Counted from the stretch's first letter, positions 25,548 through 34,263 are shown. The stretch: DNA of 64,000 bases from Candidatus Saccharibacteria bacterium UBA2952 (GCA_002348605.1 DEBQ01000002.1:1-64000), one strand, 5' to 3'. Notes: generated from the sequence alone by a model not told the origin. Numbers and translations are program-made.

Positions 25548-26111
25548 ATGAAACAAGTCGTGTATGTCACGGGTAATCCCGAAAAAGCAGCCAATTTTTC
25601 CCGTCATATAGGGCTTGAGGTTCGTCACCATCCGGCAGATCTAGACGAGATTCAGACGCTCGACACGTCGGAGCTAGTGGAGCACAAGGCTCGTCAGGCG
25701 TATGGCCAACTACACGAACCGGTCTTAGTCGAAGACGTCACGTTGACGTTTGACGCATGGGATGGATTGCCGGGCCCGTTTGTTAAGTTCTTTGTGAAGA
25801 ACGGACTAGACGAAGGTCTTAATAAAATGTGTCGGATGTTAGACGGATTTAGCGACAGGAGTGCTGAAGCGTCGTGTACGTTCGGCTACTTTGATGGCTC
25901 CGACCTACGGCTCTTTACGGGAAAGATTCGTGGTCATATTGCGAAAGAACCTCGCGGGAGCAATGGATTCGGATTTGACAGGATTTTCATTCCTCAAGGA
26001 GGCAGCATGACGGCGGCCGAATTGGACGAGTCAGGGTATGATAAGTACTATACAACCATAAAACCATTTGACGCCATAAGGAATTTTTTGCTCGATGAAC
26101 GAAAAAACTAA
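25548..26111 (+). CDS. Ham1/RdgB-family non-canonical purine NTP pyrophosphatase
   Basis: A 187-residue house-cleaning enzyme that hydrolyses ITP/XTP-type nucleotides. Family landmarks are VYVTGNPEKAANF (the TxNxxK-like N-terminus), VEDVTLTFDAWDGLPGPFVKFF and RGSNGFGFDRIFIP. The basic and acidic active-site residues are retained in these stretches. It has a leaderless promoter shared with the divergent HD gene. Its end overlaps the next gene by 17 nt. Confidence 0.88.
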   Translation: MKQVVYVTGNPEKAANFSRHIGLEVRHHPADLDEIQTLDTSELVEHKARQAYGQLHEPVLVEDVTLTFDAWDGLPGPFVKFFVKNGLDEGLNKMCRMLDGFSDRSAEASCTFGYFDGSDLRLFTGKIRGHIAKEPRGSNGFGFDRIFIPQGGSMTAAELDESGYDKYYTTIKPFDAIRNFLLDERKN

Positions 26112-26460
26112 GCAGCGCAGACTTCGACGTTTTACAACCGCGATTGCAGGCGGATCGGTACTTATTGTTGGTATTATCGCTATTCCATACCCGGGCCCTG
26201 GGTGGCTGATCGTGTTTGCGGGCCTTACTATTTTGTCACGTGAATTCCCATGGGCTGCGAATGTTTTAAAGTTTACGCGAAAAAAATACGACGACTGGAA
26301 TCATTGGGTAAAAAGGCAACATTGGACAGTCCGTGCCATTACATTCATATTAACGGCGGTTGTCGTCGTTATGACTTTATGGCTACTCAATGCCTACGGA
26401 CTTTTGAACGACTGGCTCAATCTTGGCCAAGACTGGCTTTATTCTCCGTTCACAAAATAA
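26095..26460 (+). CDS. PGPGW-motif membrane protein (TIGR02611-like)
   Basis: A 121-residue membrane protein with the PYPGPGWLIVFAGLTIL signature typical of TIGR02611 or putative transmembrane PGPGW proteins. Two helices lie near 15-47 and 80-102. An amphipathic basic stretch (LKFTRKKYDDWNHWVKRQ) separates them. Start ATG 26095 overlaps the preceding gene, so the two are probably coupled. Function unknown. Confidence 0.8.
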   Translation: MNEKTKQRRLRRFTTAIAGGSVLIVGIIAIPYPGPGWLIVFAGLTILSREFPWAANVLKFTRKKYDDWNHWVKRQHWTVRAITFILTAVVVVMTLWLLNAYGLLNDWLNLGQDWLYSPFTK

Positions 26461-26520
26461 ATAACATGGCAAAAGCCATGCTTTAGGGGGAGGAGTTCTT
26501 TTTGAATTCATTTTAAAAAA

Positions 26521-26549
26521 GAAACGGAGGGGCGAGCCCCTCCTGTTTC
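26521..26549 (-). terminator. Terminator of the RRM gene
   Basis: On the minus strand a stem of GAAAC and GGAGGGGC arms (one bulge, 2-nt apex) is followed by TTTTTT (26515-26520). It is the strong end of the RRM transcript. The plus-strand hairpin CATGGC-AAAA-GCCATG at 26465-26480 may end the opposite transcript. Confidence 0.85.
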
Positions 26550-26551
26550 AA

Positions 26552-26860
26552 TTACCAAGAGCGCTGTCGGAATGAACCGCCGCCGTTGTTGCCGCCGGCT
26601 GGACGATCTTCTTTAGGTCGGGCTAGGCTGACGTTAATAGTACGTCCGTCCAGTTCCTTACCATCGAGTTGATCGACAGCTTTTTGGTTGTCCGCGTCGT
26701 TTTCGAATTCAACGAATCCGAAACCTTTTGAACGACCAGATTCACGGTCGGTAATGACGCGAGCGCTCGCGACAGGACCGATTTGCTCAAAGTGAGCTTT
26801 TAGAGAGTCATCGCTAGTGGCGTATGCCAGGCTACCGACAAACAGATTCTGCTGTGCCAT
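26552..26860 (-). CDS. Glycine-tailed RRM RNA-binding protein
   Basis: A 102-residue RRM protein with RNP2 LFVGSLAY (6-13) and RNP1 KGFGFVEF (about 45-52), then a Gly/Asn/Arg tail (GGNNGGGSFRQRSW). It resembles cyanobacterial and bacteroidetal Rbp proteins, which act as RNA chaperones. An AAGGAAAC SD lies 5 nt before the ATG. The leader of roughly 80 nt and its own strong terminator suggest an independently regulated single gene. Confidence 0.92.
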   Translation of the reverse strand: MAQQNLFVGSLAYATSDDSLKAHFEQIGPVASARVITDRESGRSKGFGFVEFENDADNQKAVDQLDGKELDGRTINVSLARPKEDRPAGGNNGGGSFRQRSW

Positions 26861-26966
26861 GATGTTTCCTTACTTTGTTACCTTGTACTCAGATCGACCT
26901 CGAGGCAACAATGAACCATCATGTTACTACGCTTCTGAACGCTAGTATTTAAACACACTTTAAGCA

Positions 26967-27239
26967 TTAGAGGAAGTAGACGGCGCGAACAAGAGCGATG
27001 AACGCCAGTACGCCAAAGAACACGTTGACTGTAAATGACTGGAACGCCCTGTGGCGGTACGTAATGATAGCAAGGCCAATCGAACCGATAAAGAACATGC
27101 CGTGGTAGACCGCCGACTTGCCATCAATTATGCCAAAACTAAGCAGTCCATACCCAGTCAGTATGATGATCGAGGCGAGCCACCCGAAGGATTCGGCGAG
27201 TTTATTTTGTGGTAGGTGTTTTATGTTCTTTTGTTTCAT
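26967..27239 (-). CDS. Small membrane protein resembling the CBU_0592 family
   Basis: A 90-residue protein with three predicted helices: GWLASIIILTGYGLLSFGII, AVYHGMFFIGSIGLAIITY and FTVNVFFGVLAFIALVRAVYF. The pattern resembles the short CBU_0592-type membrane proteins of unknown role. The start ATG follows a weak upstream signal. It shares its upstream gap with the divergent DUF4396 gene. Confidence 0.6.
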   Translation of the reverse strand: MKQKNIKHLPQNKLAESFGWLASIIILTGYGLLSFGIIDGKSAVYHGMFFIGSIGLAIITYRHRAFQSFTVNVFFGVLAFIALVRAVYFL

Positions 27240-27292
27240 TCAGAAGCAATTGTAACATGCTTGTGTTTTTGCCCGGACGGGCGCATACTAGA

Positions 27293-27417
27293 AACCAAGC
27301 TGGTACGCAACAGGGGTACCTGTAGCTGGTTAAATAAACAATCCCAACATCAACACCGCGTGCCCCGGGTGGGCGCGTAGCAGCTCCATATGAACACCAC
27401 CGTACGCGGTGGTGTTT
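27293..27417 (+). promoter_or_regulatory. Candidate RNA attenuator or riboswitch-like leader of the DUF4396 gene
   Basis: Three hairpins are seen. SL1 (27293-27331) has an 8-bp outer stem, AACCAAGCT with AGCTGGTT (one bulge), and an inner ACAGG/CCTGT stem. SL2 (27357-27377) is CGC..GCCC with GGGCGCG. The third (27393-27416) is a 10-bp terminator-type stem with a TACG loop followed by TTTGTT, ending 15 nt before the ATG at 27432. Bases 27352-27361 (AACACCGCGT) can instead pair with the terminator's right arm (27404-27416), which would undo both SL2 and the terminator. No known riboswitch class was recognised. Confidence 0.45.
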
Positions 27418-27431
27418 GTTATGATGAATAT

Positions 27432-27890
27432 ATGGATACAAGCTTACGAACGGCTGTTTCGGCGACACTTCACTGCTTAACGGGGTGCGCGATTGGAGAG
27501 GTTCTTGGTATGGTGCTCGGCACCATGTGGGGTCTTCACGACGCGGCTATGATTATTTTTGCTATCACTTTGGCTTTTTTGTTTGGGTACGGCCTGACGG
27601 CCTGGTCGATGCTGCGGAGTGGCATGAATTTAGCTGGTGCCATTAAGATTGCACTGGCATCTGACACCATATCGATTGCCACGATGGAAATCGTCGACAA
27701 TCTTATTCTCGTGCTTATCCCAGGTGCGCTTAGCGCCGGTCTGGATACGCCATTTTTCTGGGGTAGCCTAGCCGTAGCGCTTTTCATAGCCTTCATCGTG
27801 ACGGTTCCAGTGAACTACTGGTTAATTCGACGCGGCAAAGGACATGCGGTCGTGCATAGTCATCACGGTCACTCAGGCCATCACCATTGA
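27432..27890 (+). CDS. DUF4396 membrane protein with His-rich tail
   Basis: A 152-residue membrane protein matching DUF4396: SATLHCLTGCAIGEVLGM near the start, then three to four helices. The C-terminus is His-rich (VVHSHHGHSGHHH), suggesting metal handling. ATG 27432 is chosen because an in-frame ATG at 27390 lies in the left arm of the terminator-like hairpin. Cys/His content in helix 1 and the tail fit a metal sensor or transporter, but the function is unproven. Confidence 0.8.
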   Translation: MDTSLRTAVSATLHCLTGCAIGEVLGMVLGTMWGLHDAAMIIFAITLAFLFGYGLTAWSMLRSGMNLAGAIKIALASDTISIATMEIVDNLILVLIPGALSAGLDTPFFWGSLAVALFIAFIVTVPVNYWLIRRGKGHAVVHSHHGHSGHHH

Positions 27891-27935
27891 GTAACGGGGG
27901 TGGCCATGCTACAATTGCAAGGACTTTCAACGTTC

Positions 27936-28012
27936 GGGGCATTGGCGCAGTTGGCTAGCGCGCTTCCATGGCATGGAAGAGGTCATCGGTTCGAATCCGA
28001 TATGCTCCACCA
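27936..28012 (+). tRNA. tRNA-Ala (anticodon GGC)
   Basis: The 77-nt cloverleaf has acceptor GGGGCAT paired with ATGCTCC, anticodon arm CTTCC-ATGGCAT-GGAAG, T arm TCGGTTCGAATCCGA and encoded CCA. TACAAT at 27910-27915 is its likely -10. Confidence 0.95.
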
Positions 28013-28024
28013 GGTATGAAAACC

Positions 28025-28055
28025 AACCACAACGGCAATCACGTTGTGGTTTTTG
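28025..28055 (+). terminator. Terminator after tRNA-Ala
   Basis: AACCACAACG (28025-28034) pairs with CGTTGTGGTT (28042-28051) and is followed by TTT. Confidence 0.85.
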
Positions 28056-28083
28056 CTTGTCTTCAGAAGGTCAGAATCGTACA

Positions 28084-28695
28084 ATGAAAACACTTATGCT
28101 AAAACGTATGACTGGCTTTACGATTGTCGAACTCCTAGTGGCAATGTCAGCGATTGTTATCTTAGTCACAATTACGATTGTCTTGTACGATGGCGGCCAA
28201 GTACAGGCTCGTAATGCCCAAACAGCCGCCGCGGTAAGAATATACAAGGACGCACTACTACTTTACCAGTCCATCAACCACACTTACCCCCAGGGTAATA
28301 ACCCTACGGGAGGCACATGCCTTGGGAGTGACTACCCGAGTGACACGTGCTGGTTCAATAACGTGTACGAAAATGCTGCTTTTATGACTGCCCTCAAAGG
28401 AGTGCAGGGCAATAACTTGCCGATGCCAGCCCTTAATCCGAAGAACTTAAAGGGGGCGCTGTTCGCTCCGATTAAAGGAGCGGGGTATTATGACAATACA
28501 CTTGATGGCGTTCGGACAGACTTCATTATTTATGCCTGGGAAGGAACAAGTCCGTGTGCAGTCGGACCTATTGCATCGAACGCTGGTGACGCGAATGTGC
28601 TGACATATAGTGCAACGGCGCCGGCGAGCGGTCAAACCGAACCGGCTTCAGGCTCTAATCCTGCCCAGTGTTACTTGTATCTCCCGGCTGCCTAA
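28084..28695 (+). CDS. Type IV pilin-like protein
   Basis: Prepilin of 203 residues: leader MKTLMLKRMTG, processing site G/FTIVELL, then a hydrophobic helix (VAMSAIVILVTITIVLY). The C-terminal globular domain is about 160 residues with several Cys (CLGSDYPSDTC, CAVG, CYLYL), suggesting disulfides. Start 28084 follows the tRNA-Ala terminator; a longer reading from 27973 would run through the tRNA and is rejected. typA is immediately downstream. Confidence 0.85.
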   Translation: MKTLMLKRMTGFTIVELLVAMSAIVILVTITIVLYDGGQVQARNAQTAAAVRIYKDALLLYQSINHTYPQGNNPTGGTCLGSDYPSDTCWFNNVYENAAFMTALKGVQGNNLPMPALNPKNLKGALFAPIKGAGYYDNTLDGVRTDFIIYAWEGTSPCAVGPIASNAGDANVLTYSATAPASGQTEPASGSNPAQCYLYLPAA

Positions 28696-28711
28696 AAGCC
28701 AGATATCGTGG

Positions 28712-28717
28712 TATACT
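28712..28717 (+). promoter_or_regulatory. -10 box of typA (TATACT)
   Basis: TATACT is followed by an ATG at 28723 that is out of frame with typA, and by a small hairpin GCCCG-ATGTA-CGGGC (28731-28745), before the true ATG at 28754. Confidence 0.55.
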
Positions 28718-28753
28718 AAGTCATGAGGAAGCCCGATGTACGGGCATATTTTA

Positions 28754-30577
28754 ATGACAGAGCCAAAATTCATACGCAATATCGCAATCATCGCCCATGT
28801 TGACCACGGTAAAACGACCATGGTTGATGGTCTTTTGAAGCAAAGCAACACCTTCCGTGACAACCAGGCCGAAATGGAACAAAGCCTAATCATGGACAGT
28901 GGTGACCAAGAGCACGAGCGAGGCATTACCATTACTGCCAAGCAGACTTCGATCTACCATGGTGATTACAAGATCAACATTATCGACACGCCGGGTCACG
29001 CCGATTTTTCAGGCGAAGTCGAGCGGACACTCAATATGGCGGATGGCGTACTACTTGTCGTCGACGCCCAGGAAGGGCCAATGCCTCAGACGAAGTTTGT
29101 GCTATCGAAAGCGCTCGAACTCGGTCTTAAGCCCGTGGTCGTCATTAATAAGATCGATAAGCCATCGCGCCGGATTGATGAAGTGATCGACGAGGTTTCC
29201 GACTTATTCCTTGAACTTGCAATAGACGACAGTCAGCTACACTACCCGGTCTACTACGCAATCGGCCGCGATGGAAAAGCCTGGAAGACGTTGCCGCAAA
29301 ACACGGCCGAACATGCCGACCTTGAGCCGATTTTTGAAGCCATAGTAAACGATATTCCAGCGCCTGACGTCGATACCGACGGTCCATTCCAACTGCTTGT
29401 TACGTCTCTGCAATACGATAGTTTTTTGGGCAAATACGCCATTGGCCGCGTTACGCGAGGTGGTGTGAGCAAAAACCAGCAGGTTGTTCTGATTAAACGC
29501 GACGGAACGACCATCGGCGCTAAGGTTGAAAAAATATTTGGTTACCGTGGCCTGAACCGCGAAGAATTAGATGAAGCTGGTGCTGGTGACATTGTCGCGC
29601 TCACGGGTATTGCCGATGCGCATATTGGTGAAACGGTAGCCGATAAAGACACGCCTGAGGCATTACCTGTCATTGACATTGAAGCGCCGACGTTAAGTAT
29701 GTATCTTGGCCCAAATACGAGTCCGATGAAGGGTAAAGAAGCCAAATACAATACTAGCCGCCAGATTGGTGACCGTTTACGGCAAGAGCTTGAAACCAAC
29801 GTATCACTCCGTGTTCGTGAAGACGGCATTGGTTTTGTTGTGTCTGGTCGAGGAGAGCTTCACTTGTCGGTGTTGATTGAAACGCTTCGTCGTGAGGATT
29901 TTGAGTTTGAAGTCGGTCGTCCGCAAGCGGTTACGATTGAAGAAGACGGAATTACGAAAGAACCAGTTGAAGAACTTCTAATCGAAGTCGGTGCTGAGTT
30001 TGTCGGTGCTGTCAGCCAAGAACTTGGTGCACGCCGTGCGACGCTGCTCAAGCAAGAACAAACATCAAGCGGAACGACCCGTACGACATACTTGTTGCCA
30101 ACACGAGCAATGATCGGACTCCGGAACTTGCTACTAACCGCAACAAAAGGCACGGTAATTATTAATAGCCTTCCGCATGGATACCAACCGTTAGGTCCCA
30201 AGTTGCCACAGCACCGCAACGGCGCCTTGGTCGCCACCGAAGCGGGTACGACAACTGCCTACGCGCTTGACGCTGCCGCCTCTCGTGGTGAGTTATTCGT
30301 TGGTCCGGGTACGACCGTATACCAGGGAATGATAGTCGGTGTATATAATCGTCAGGGCGACTTGGACGTGAACGTATGTAAAGGCAAGCAGCTAACGAAC
30401 ATGCGTTCGTCATCGAGCGACGGCACGATTCAGCTAACGCCGTTCACCGACTTAAGCTTGGAGCAGTCGATCGACTTTATCGAAGACGATGAACTTCTTG
30501 AAGTCACACCAAAAGCGCTTCGGCTTCGTAAGCGGTTCCTCGACCCGAACCAGCGAAAACGCGCAGCAAAAGCGTAG
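28754..30577 (+). CDS. typA: Ribosome-associated GTPase TypA/BipA
   Basis: Translational GTPase acting on ribosome assembly and stress responses. The 607 residues show G1 AHVDHGKTT, G2 RGITI, G3 DTPGHADF, G4 NKID, domains II and III (EF-G-like) and the BipA C-terminal domain (ELFVGPGTTVYQGMIVG, KGKQLTNMRSSSSD). ATG 28754 gives the usual family start (PKFIRNIAIIAHVDHG). The in-frame ATG at 28736 sits in a leader hairpin. Confidence 0.95.
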   Translation: MTEPKFIRNIAIIAHVDHGKTTMVDGLLKQSNTFRDNQAEMEQSLIMDSGDQEHERGITITAKQTSIYHGDYKINIIDTPGHADFSGEVERTLNMADGVLLVVDAQEGPMPQTKFVLSKALELGLKPVVVINKIDKPSRRIDEVIDEVSDLFLELAIDDSQLHYPVYYAIGRDGKAWKTLPQNTAEHADLEPIFEAIVNDIPAPDVDTDGPFQLLVTSLQYDSFLGKYAIGRVTRGGVSKNQQVVLIKRDGTTIGAKVEKIFGYRGLNREELDEAGAGDIVALTGIADAHIGETVADKDTPEALPVIDIEAPTLSMYLGPNTSPMKGKEAKYNTSRQIGDRLRQELETNVSLRVREDGIGFVVSGRGELHLSVLIETLRREDFEFEVGRPQAVTIEEDGITKEPVEELLIEVGAEFVGAVSQELGARRATLLKQEQTSSGTTRTTYLLPTRAMIGLRNLLLTATKGTVIINSLPHGYQPLGPKLPQHRNGALVATEAGTTTAYALDAAASRGELFVGPGTTVYQGMIVGVYNRQGDLDVNVCKGKQLTNMRSSSSDGTIQLTPFTDLSLEQSIDFIEDDELLEVTPKALRLRKRFLDPNQRKRAAKA

Positions 30578-30650
30578 CCTGTGCTACACTAGAATTACTT
30601 TAGCTTTGACTATTCATTTTTGATGACCATAACATTCTAAGGAGAACAAT

Positions 30651-31415
30651 ATGAGCGATTGGCTTATATTATTTATTGCCGTTACGATCGGCAGCGTCAT
30701 ATCTTTGCTTGGCGGACTATTTTTAATCTATACAAAACGTGGCCAACGGACGCTTCTTCGGCTAGCCGTGCCGTTCGCTGCCGGTGCACTACTGGCCGCA
30801 GCTTTTCTGGACCTTCTGCCTGAGGCGCTTGAACTTGGTCCGCCAACTGAAATCATGAAATACACACTCGCTGGACTCGTCGTATTTTTTGTATTGGAGC
30901 GGACCCTGCATTGGTTCCATCACCACCACGATGAAGCCGAACACGAGCATATGATAGGTCGGCGAAACGTCAGCCTCGTGGTTATTGGCGATATTGTCCA
31001 TAACTTTATCGATGGCCTGGCTATCGGTGCGGCATTTTTGGCCAATCCTGCAATCGGTCTGATTACGACGCTTGCCGTTGCTGCACACGAAATTCCGAAA
31101 GAAATCGGTGATTTCGGTTTGATGCTAAGCAAGGGAATGCCGCAGCGGAAGGTACTTCTTATCAATCTTGCCAGTGCTATCGCTACAATCATCGGAGCAG
31201 TGTTGGTATATGGATTTGGTGATAGCTTGCATGTTCCTCTCGGAGCACTGCTTGCTGTAACGGCAGGATTCTTCATATATATCGCTACCAGTGACATCAT
31301 TCCGACAATCCATGCCGAACCTGAACGGAAGTGGGCGAATATACAGACTCTCGTTCTTATTGGCGGCATTGCGTTGGCCGGATTCGCGATCGCGGTGGTT
31401 CACTCGCTTGAATAA
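30651..31415 (+). CDS. ZIP family divalent metal transporter
   Basis: A 254-residue ZIP protein importing Zn or a related metal. It has eight predicted helices, a His-rich cytoplasmic loop after helix 3 (HWFHHHHDEAEHEH), and the metal-site helices HNFIDGLAIGAAF and HEIPKEIGDFGLML. AAGGAGAAC is a good SD 6 nt before the ATG. Confidence 0.92.
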   Translation: MSDWLILFIAVTIGSVISLLGGLFLIYTKRGQRTLLRLAVPFAAGALLAAAFLDLLPEALELGPPTEIMKYTLAGLVVFFVLERTLHWFHHHHDEAEHEHMIGRRNVSLVVIGDIVHNFIDGLAIGAAFLANPAIGLITTLAVAAHEIPKEIGDFGLMLSKGMPQRKVLLINLASAIATIIGAVLVYGFGDSLHVPLGALLAVTAGFFIYIATSDIIPTIHAEPERKWANIQTLVLIGGIALAGFAIAVVHSLE

Positions 31416-31445
31416 ACAGGTTTGCGGCTGGTAAGCGTAAGCGGC

Positions 31446-31451
31446 TATACT
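31446..31451 (+). promoter_or_regulatory. -10 box of the trehalase gene
   Basis: TATACT lies 10 nt before the ATG at 31461, which fixes the start. The in-frame codon at 31422 precedes the box. Confidence 0.6.
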
Positions 31452-31460
31452 ATAGTCAGC

Positions 31461-33050
31461 ATGCCCCGACGAATACCGTTTAAGATACCACGCGATGAAA
31501 AACTGAAATCCGCCCTGGTTGCGACGACTGGGTCGCTTATGCGAACGTCAAAAAGCCCTGACGAAGCGCTTGGAGAACTGTTCGGCGAGGTGCAAAAGAA
31601 ACGCATATACGACGACGGCAAGACGTTCGTCGACCTAGTGCCTCGCGCGCGTATGAAGTCGATCCAGCAAGAATATAAATTAGCGCGCGAAGACCCGAAC
31701 TTCGATCTTCGCGAGTTTGTTAGTCGGCATTTCTATGAATTCGCGCCGCACAAAGAAAAAGAAAATTTCATCACCGATCCGCACAGGACGGTGTCAGAAC
31801 ATATCCATTTACTATGGGACGTGCTTGAACGGCGTAACCGACTGAATCGCGGATCGCTTATCGCGTTACCATACCCATACATCGTGCCGGGCGGACGATT
31901 CTCGGAGCAGTTTTACTGGGACTCCTATTTTATTATGCTTGGCCTTGCGGCAGACCACCGTTGGAAAATGATCGAAGGCATGATGAAGAACTACACGTTC
32001 ATGATTCGGAAGTTCGGCTACATCCCAACGGCGAATCGCACATACTTTTTAAGCCGCTCGCAGCCACCATTCTTTTCACATATGGTGCGACTGCTCGCTA
32101 GTCATAAGGGCCGCACCCGTACGTTTGCCGAGTATCTTCCGTACATGCTACGCGAATACCGGTTTTGGATGAAAGGACGCCTCAAACTATCGAAAGCCGA
32201 ACATAAAGCATATGCCCGAGTCGTCCAATTGCCGAACGGCATGTACCTTAACCGGTACTACGACAATAAAACGACCCCACGGCCGGAATCGTTGACCAAA
32301 GACATTGAGACGGCCAAAAACAAACCAGACCGCGAGTCGGACAGGCTTTACTTACATCTGCGTGCCGGAGCTGAGTCCGGTTGGGATTTCAGTTCACGGT
32401 GGTTTTTGGACCCTAAAGACATTGGCACAATTCACACCGCCGATATTATTCCTGTCGACCTGAATTGCCTTTTGTACCAGCTCGAATCTACCATTGCCGA
32501 AAGTTACCGGCTCATTAAAAATCCGCTCCTGGCGCGCAAGTTCCAGAACCTGGCCGATAGGCGAGCGAAAGCAATCCTGACATACTGCTGGGACGAAAAG
32601 GAGCAATTTTTCGTTGACTACAATTTTCATCATGCTCAGCCGACTGGACAGTTAAGCTTGGCGGCCGTGTTTCCACTGTATGCGCGTATAGCGACCAAGC
32701 AACAGGCTGACGCAGTTGCGAAACGGTTAGAACGCGACTTTCTAAAAACTGGCGGACTCGTAGCTACACTCACTACAAATGGGCAGCAGTGGGACGCACC
32801 AAATGGCTGGGCGCCTCTGCATTGGGTCACAATTGAAGCCCTTAGAAATTATGGTTACCATGACCTGGCGAACGACATCAAACGGCGGTGGGTCAAAGTG
32901 AACATGAAGGTGTTCACTGAAAAACACAAACTCATAGAAAAATATAGCGTCGAATCGACTAACGGGCTTGGCGGGGGCGGGGAGTACCCGTTGCAAGACG
33001 GCTTCGGCTGGACGAACGGGGTACTTGCAGCGCTACTTGCCGAGCGCTAA
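31461..33050 (+). CDS. Trehalase-family glycoside hydrolase (GH37), cytosolic
   Basis: Hydrolyses trehalose to glucose. The 529 residues have both family signatures, PGGRFSEQFYWDSY (143-156) and QQWDAPNGWAPLHW (442-455). The general acid is D309 in ESGWDFSSRW and the base is E508 in GGGGEYPLQDGFGWTN. No signal peptide is present, so the enzyme should be cytoplasmic, implying internal trehalose or an importer elsewhere. Probably leaderless. Stop shares CTAA with rarA. Confidence 0.92.
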   Translation: MPRRIPFKIPRDEKLKSALVATTGSLMRTSKSPDEALGELFGEVQKKRIYDDGKTFVDLVPRARMKSIQQEYKLAREDPNFDLREFVSRHFYEFAPHKEKENFITDPHRTVSEHIHLLWDVLERRNRLNRGSLIALPYPYIVPGGRFSEQFYWDSYFIMLGLAADHRWKMIEGMMKNYTFMIRKFGYIPTANRTYFLSRSQPPFFSHMVRLLASHKGRTRTFAEYLPYMLREYRFWMKGRLKLSKAEHKAYARVVQLPNGMYLNRYYDNKTTPRPESLTKDIETAKNKPDRESDRLYLHLRAGAESGWDFSSRWFLDPKDIGTIHTADIIPVDLNCLLYQLESTIAESYRLIKNPLLARKFQNLADRRAKAILTYCWDEKEQFFVDYNFHHAQPTGQLSLAAVFPLYARIATKQQADAVAKRLERDFLKTGGLVATLTTNGQQWDAPNGWAPLHWVTIEALRNYGYHDLANDIKRRWVKVNMKVFTEKHKLIEKYSVESTNGLGGGGEYPLQDGFGWTNGVLAALLAER

Positions 33051-34222
33051 ATCAACGGTTCATCTGGGACATCGTCGGGTAAAAAGCCCTTCTTATGTTT
33101 GAAATCTGCCTTCCATTCGTAGCCCTGGTTATAGCCAAGGTCTTTCATGAGTTTTGTTGGCGCATTCCGAAGGTGCAGGGGTACTTGTGAATCGGGAAAC
33201 CTCTTCGCCAATTCTTTCGCCCGTCCCATCGCTTCAGTCGATTGGCGCGATTTTTTACTTTTAGCAAGTGCTGCCGCTACGTGGTACAAAATGTACTGCG
33301 CTTCAGGCATTCCAACTCGGTCAACGGCATTAAACGCATCGACGGCTAGGCCAAGGGCGCCGTTTCCAGCCAGCCCTATGTCTTCGGATGCAAAAATGAT
33401 CATGCGTCTGGCTATGAATTTCGGGTCTTCGCCCGCGTCGATCATTCGTGCCAGGTAGTACAGTGTCGCGGTTACGTCGCTGCCGCGCATGCTTTTTATG
33501 AATGCCGAAATGACGTTGTAGTGCATTTCGCCCTTCTTGTCATAGCCGGGCACGCGTTTTTGTGCGGCGATTTTCACAACTTCTGGCGTTACTTTTCCGG
33601 TATCCATGCCCAGCGCGAGTTCCAGGTTTCCTAGCGCCACACGGGCGTCACCACCCGACAATTCTGCCAGGTAGTCGAGAGCTTTTGGTGTCACTCGTCC
33701 GGTTTGCTTTTCGGTTTTTAGCGCGCGTTTTAATATGGCAATTATGTCGGGTTTTGAAAGTGGTTCAAGTACAAGCACACGCGTTCGGCTAAGAAGCGGC
33801 GTAATTACTTCGAAACTTGGGTTTTCTGTCGTTGCGCCAATAAGCGTTATAAGTCCGGATTCAACGTGGGGCAGGAACGCGTCTTGCTGTGCTTTATTAA
33901 ACCGATGGATTTCATCGACAAACAAAATCGTTCGCATTTGAAGGTTCCAGTTTTGCCTAGCATGCTCGACAATCCGTTCTATATCTTTCTTGCCACTGGT
34001 TACTGCCGAAAGTTCAATAAATTCCGCGTTCACCTCGTTTGCGATAATTCGGGCAAGTGTCGTTTTGCCGCTGCCCGGTGGTCCCCACAGAATCAGACTG
34101 ACCGGTTCTTTATTTTTCGCGATTTGTCTTAGTATCTCACCGCCACCAAGCAGGTGTGTTTGACCGATGACCTCGTCAAGGGTCGTAGGACGCATGCGCT
34201 CAGCCAAAGGAATCCGTTGCAT
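33047..34222 (-). CDS. rarA: Replication-associated recombination protein RarA (MgsA)
   Basis: AAA+ ATPase acting at stalled forks. The 391 residues show N-terminal LAERMRPTTLDEVIGQTHLL, Walker A WGPPGSGKTTLARI, Walker B ILFVDEIHRFNKAQQD, sensor 1 GATTENPSF, and the C-terminal MgsA tetramer domain (AIISAFIKSMRGSD-type, YYLARMIDAGEDP). TATAAT at 34229-34234 on this strand ends 7 nt before the ATG, a leaderless arrangement. Confidence 0.95.
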   Translation of the reverse strand: MQRIPLAERMRPTTLDEVIGQTHLLGGGEILRQIAKNKEPVSLILWGPPGSGKTTLARIIANEVNAEFIELSAVTSGKKDIERIVEHARQNWNLQMRTILFVDEIHRFNKAQQDAFLPHVESGLITLIGATTENPSFEVITPLLSRTRVLVLEPLSKPDIIAILKRALKTEKQTGRVTPKALDYLAELSGGDARVALGNLELALGMDTGKVTPEVVKIAAQKRVPGYDKKGEMHYNVISAFIKSMRGSDVTATLYYLARMIDAGEDPKFIARRMIIFASEDIGLAGNGALGLAVDAFNAVDRVGMPEAQYILYHVAAALAKSKKSRQSTEAMGRAKELAKRFPDSQVPLHLRNAPTKLMKDLGYNQGYEWKADFKHKKGFLPDDVPDEPLI

Positions 34223-34263
34223 AGCACTATTATATCGTCGTATTAAACAAAGAGGTACTACGG

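Noticed and set aside
27240..27431. SRP RNA, 6S RNA or tmRNA in the gap before DUF4396
   Set aside because: No GGAAG/AGCAGCC core of SRP RNA, no long bulged 6S helix and no tRNA-like CCA end could be found on either strand. A leader-type element fits better.
27973..28083. Longer N-terminus of the second pilin gene
   Set aside because: It would be translated through tRNA-Ala and its terminator. ATG 28084 gives a normal prepilin leader.
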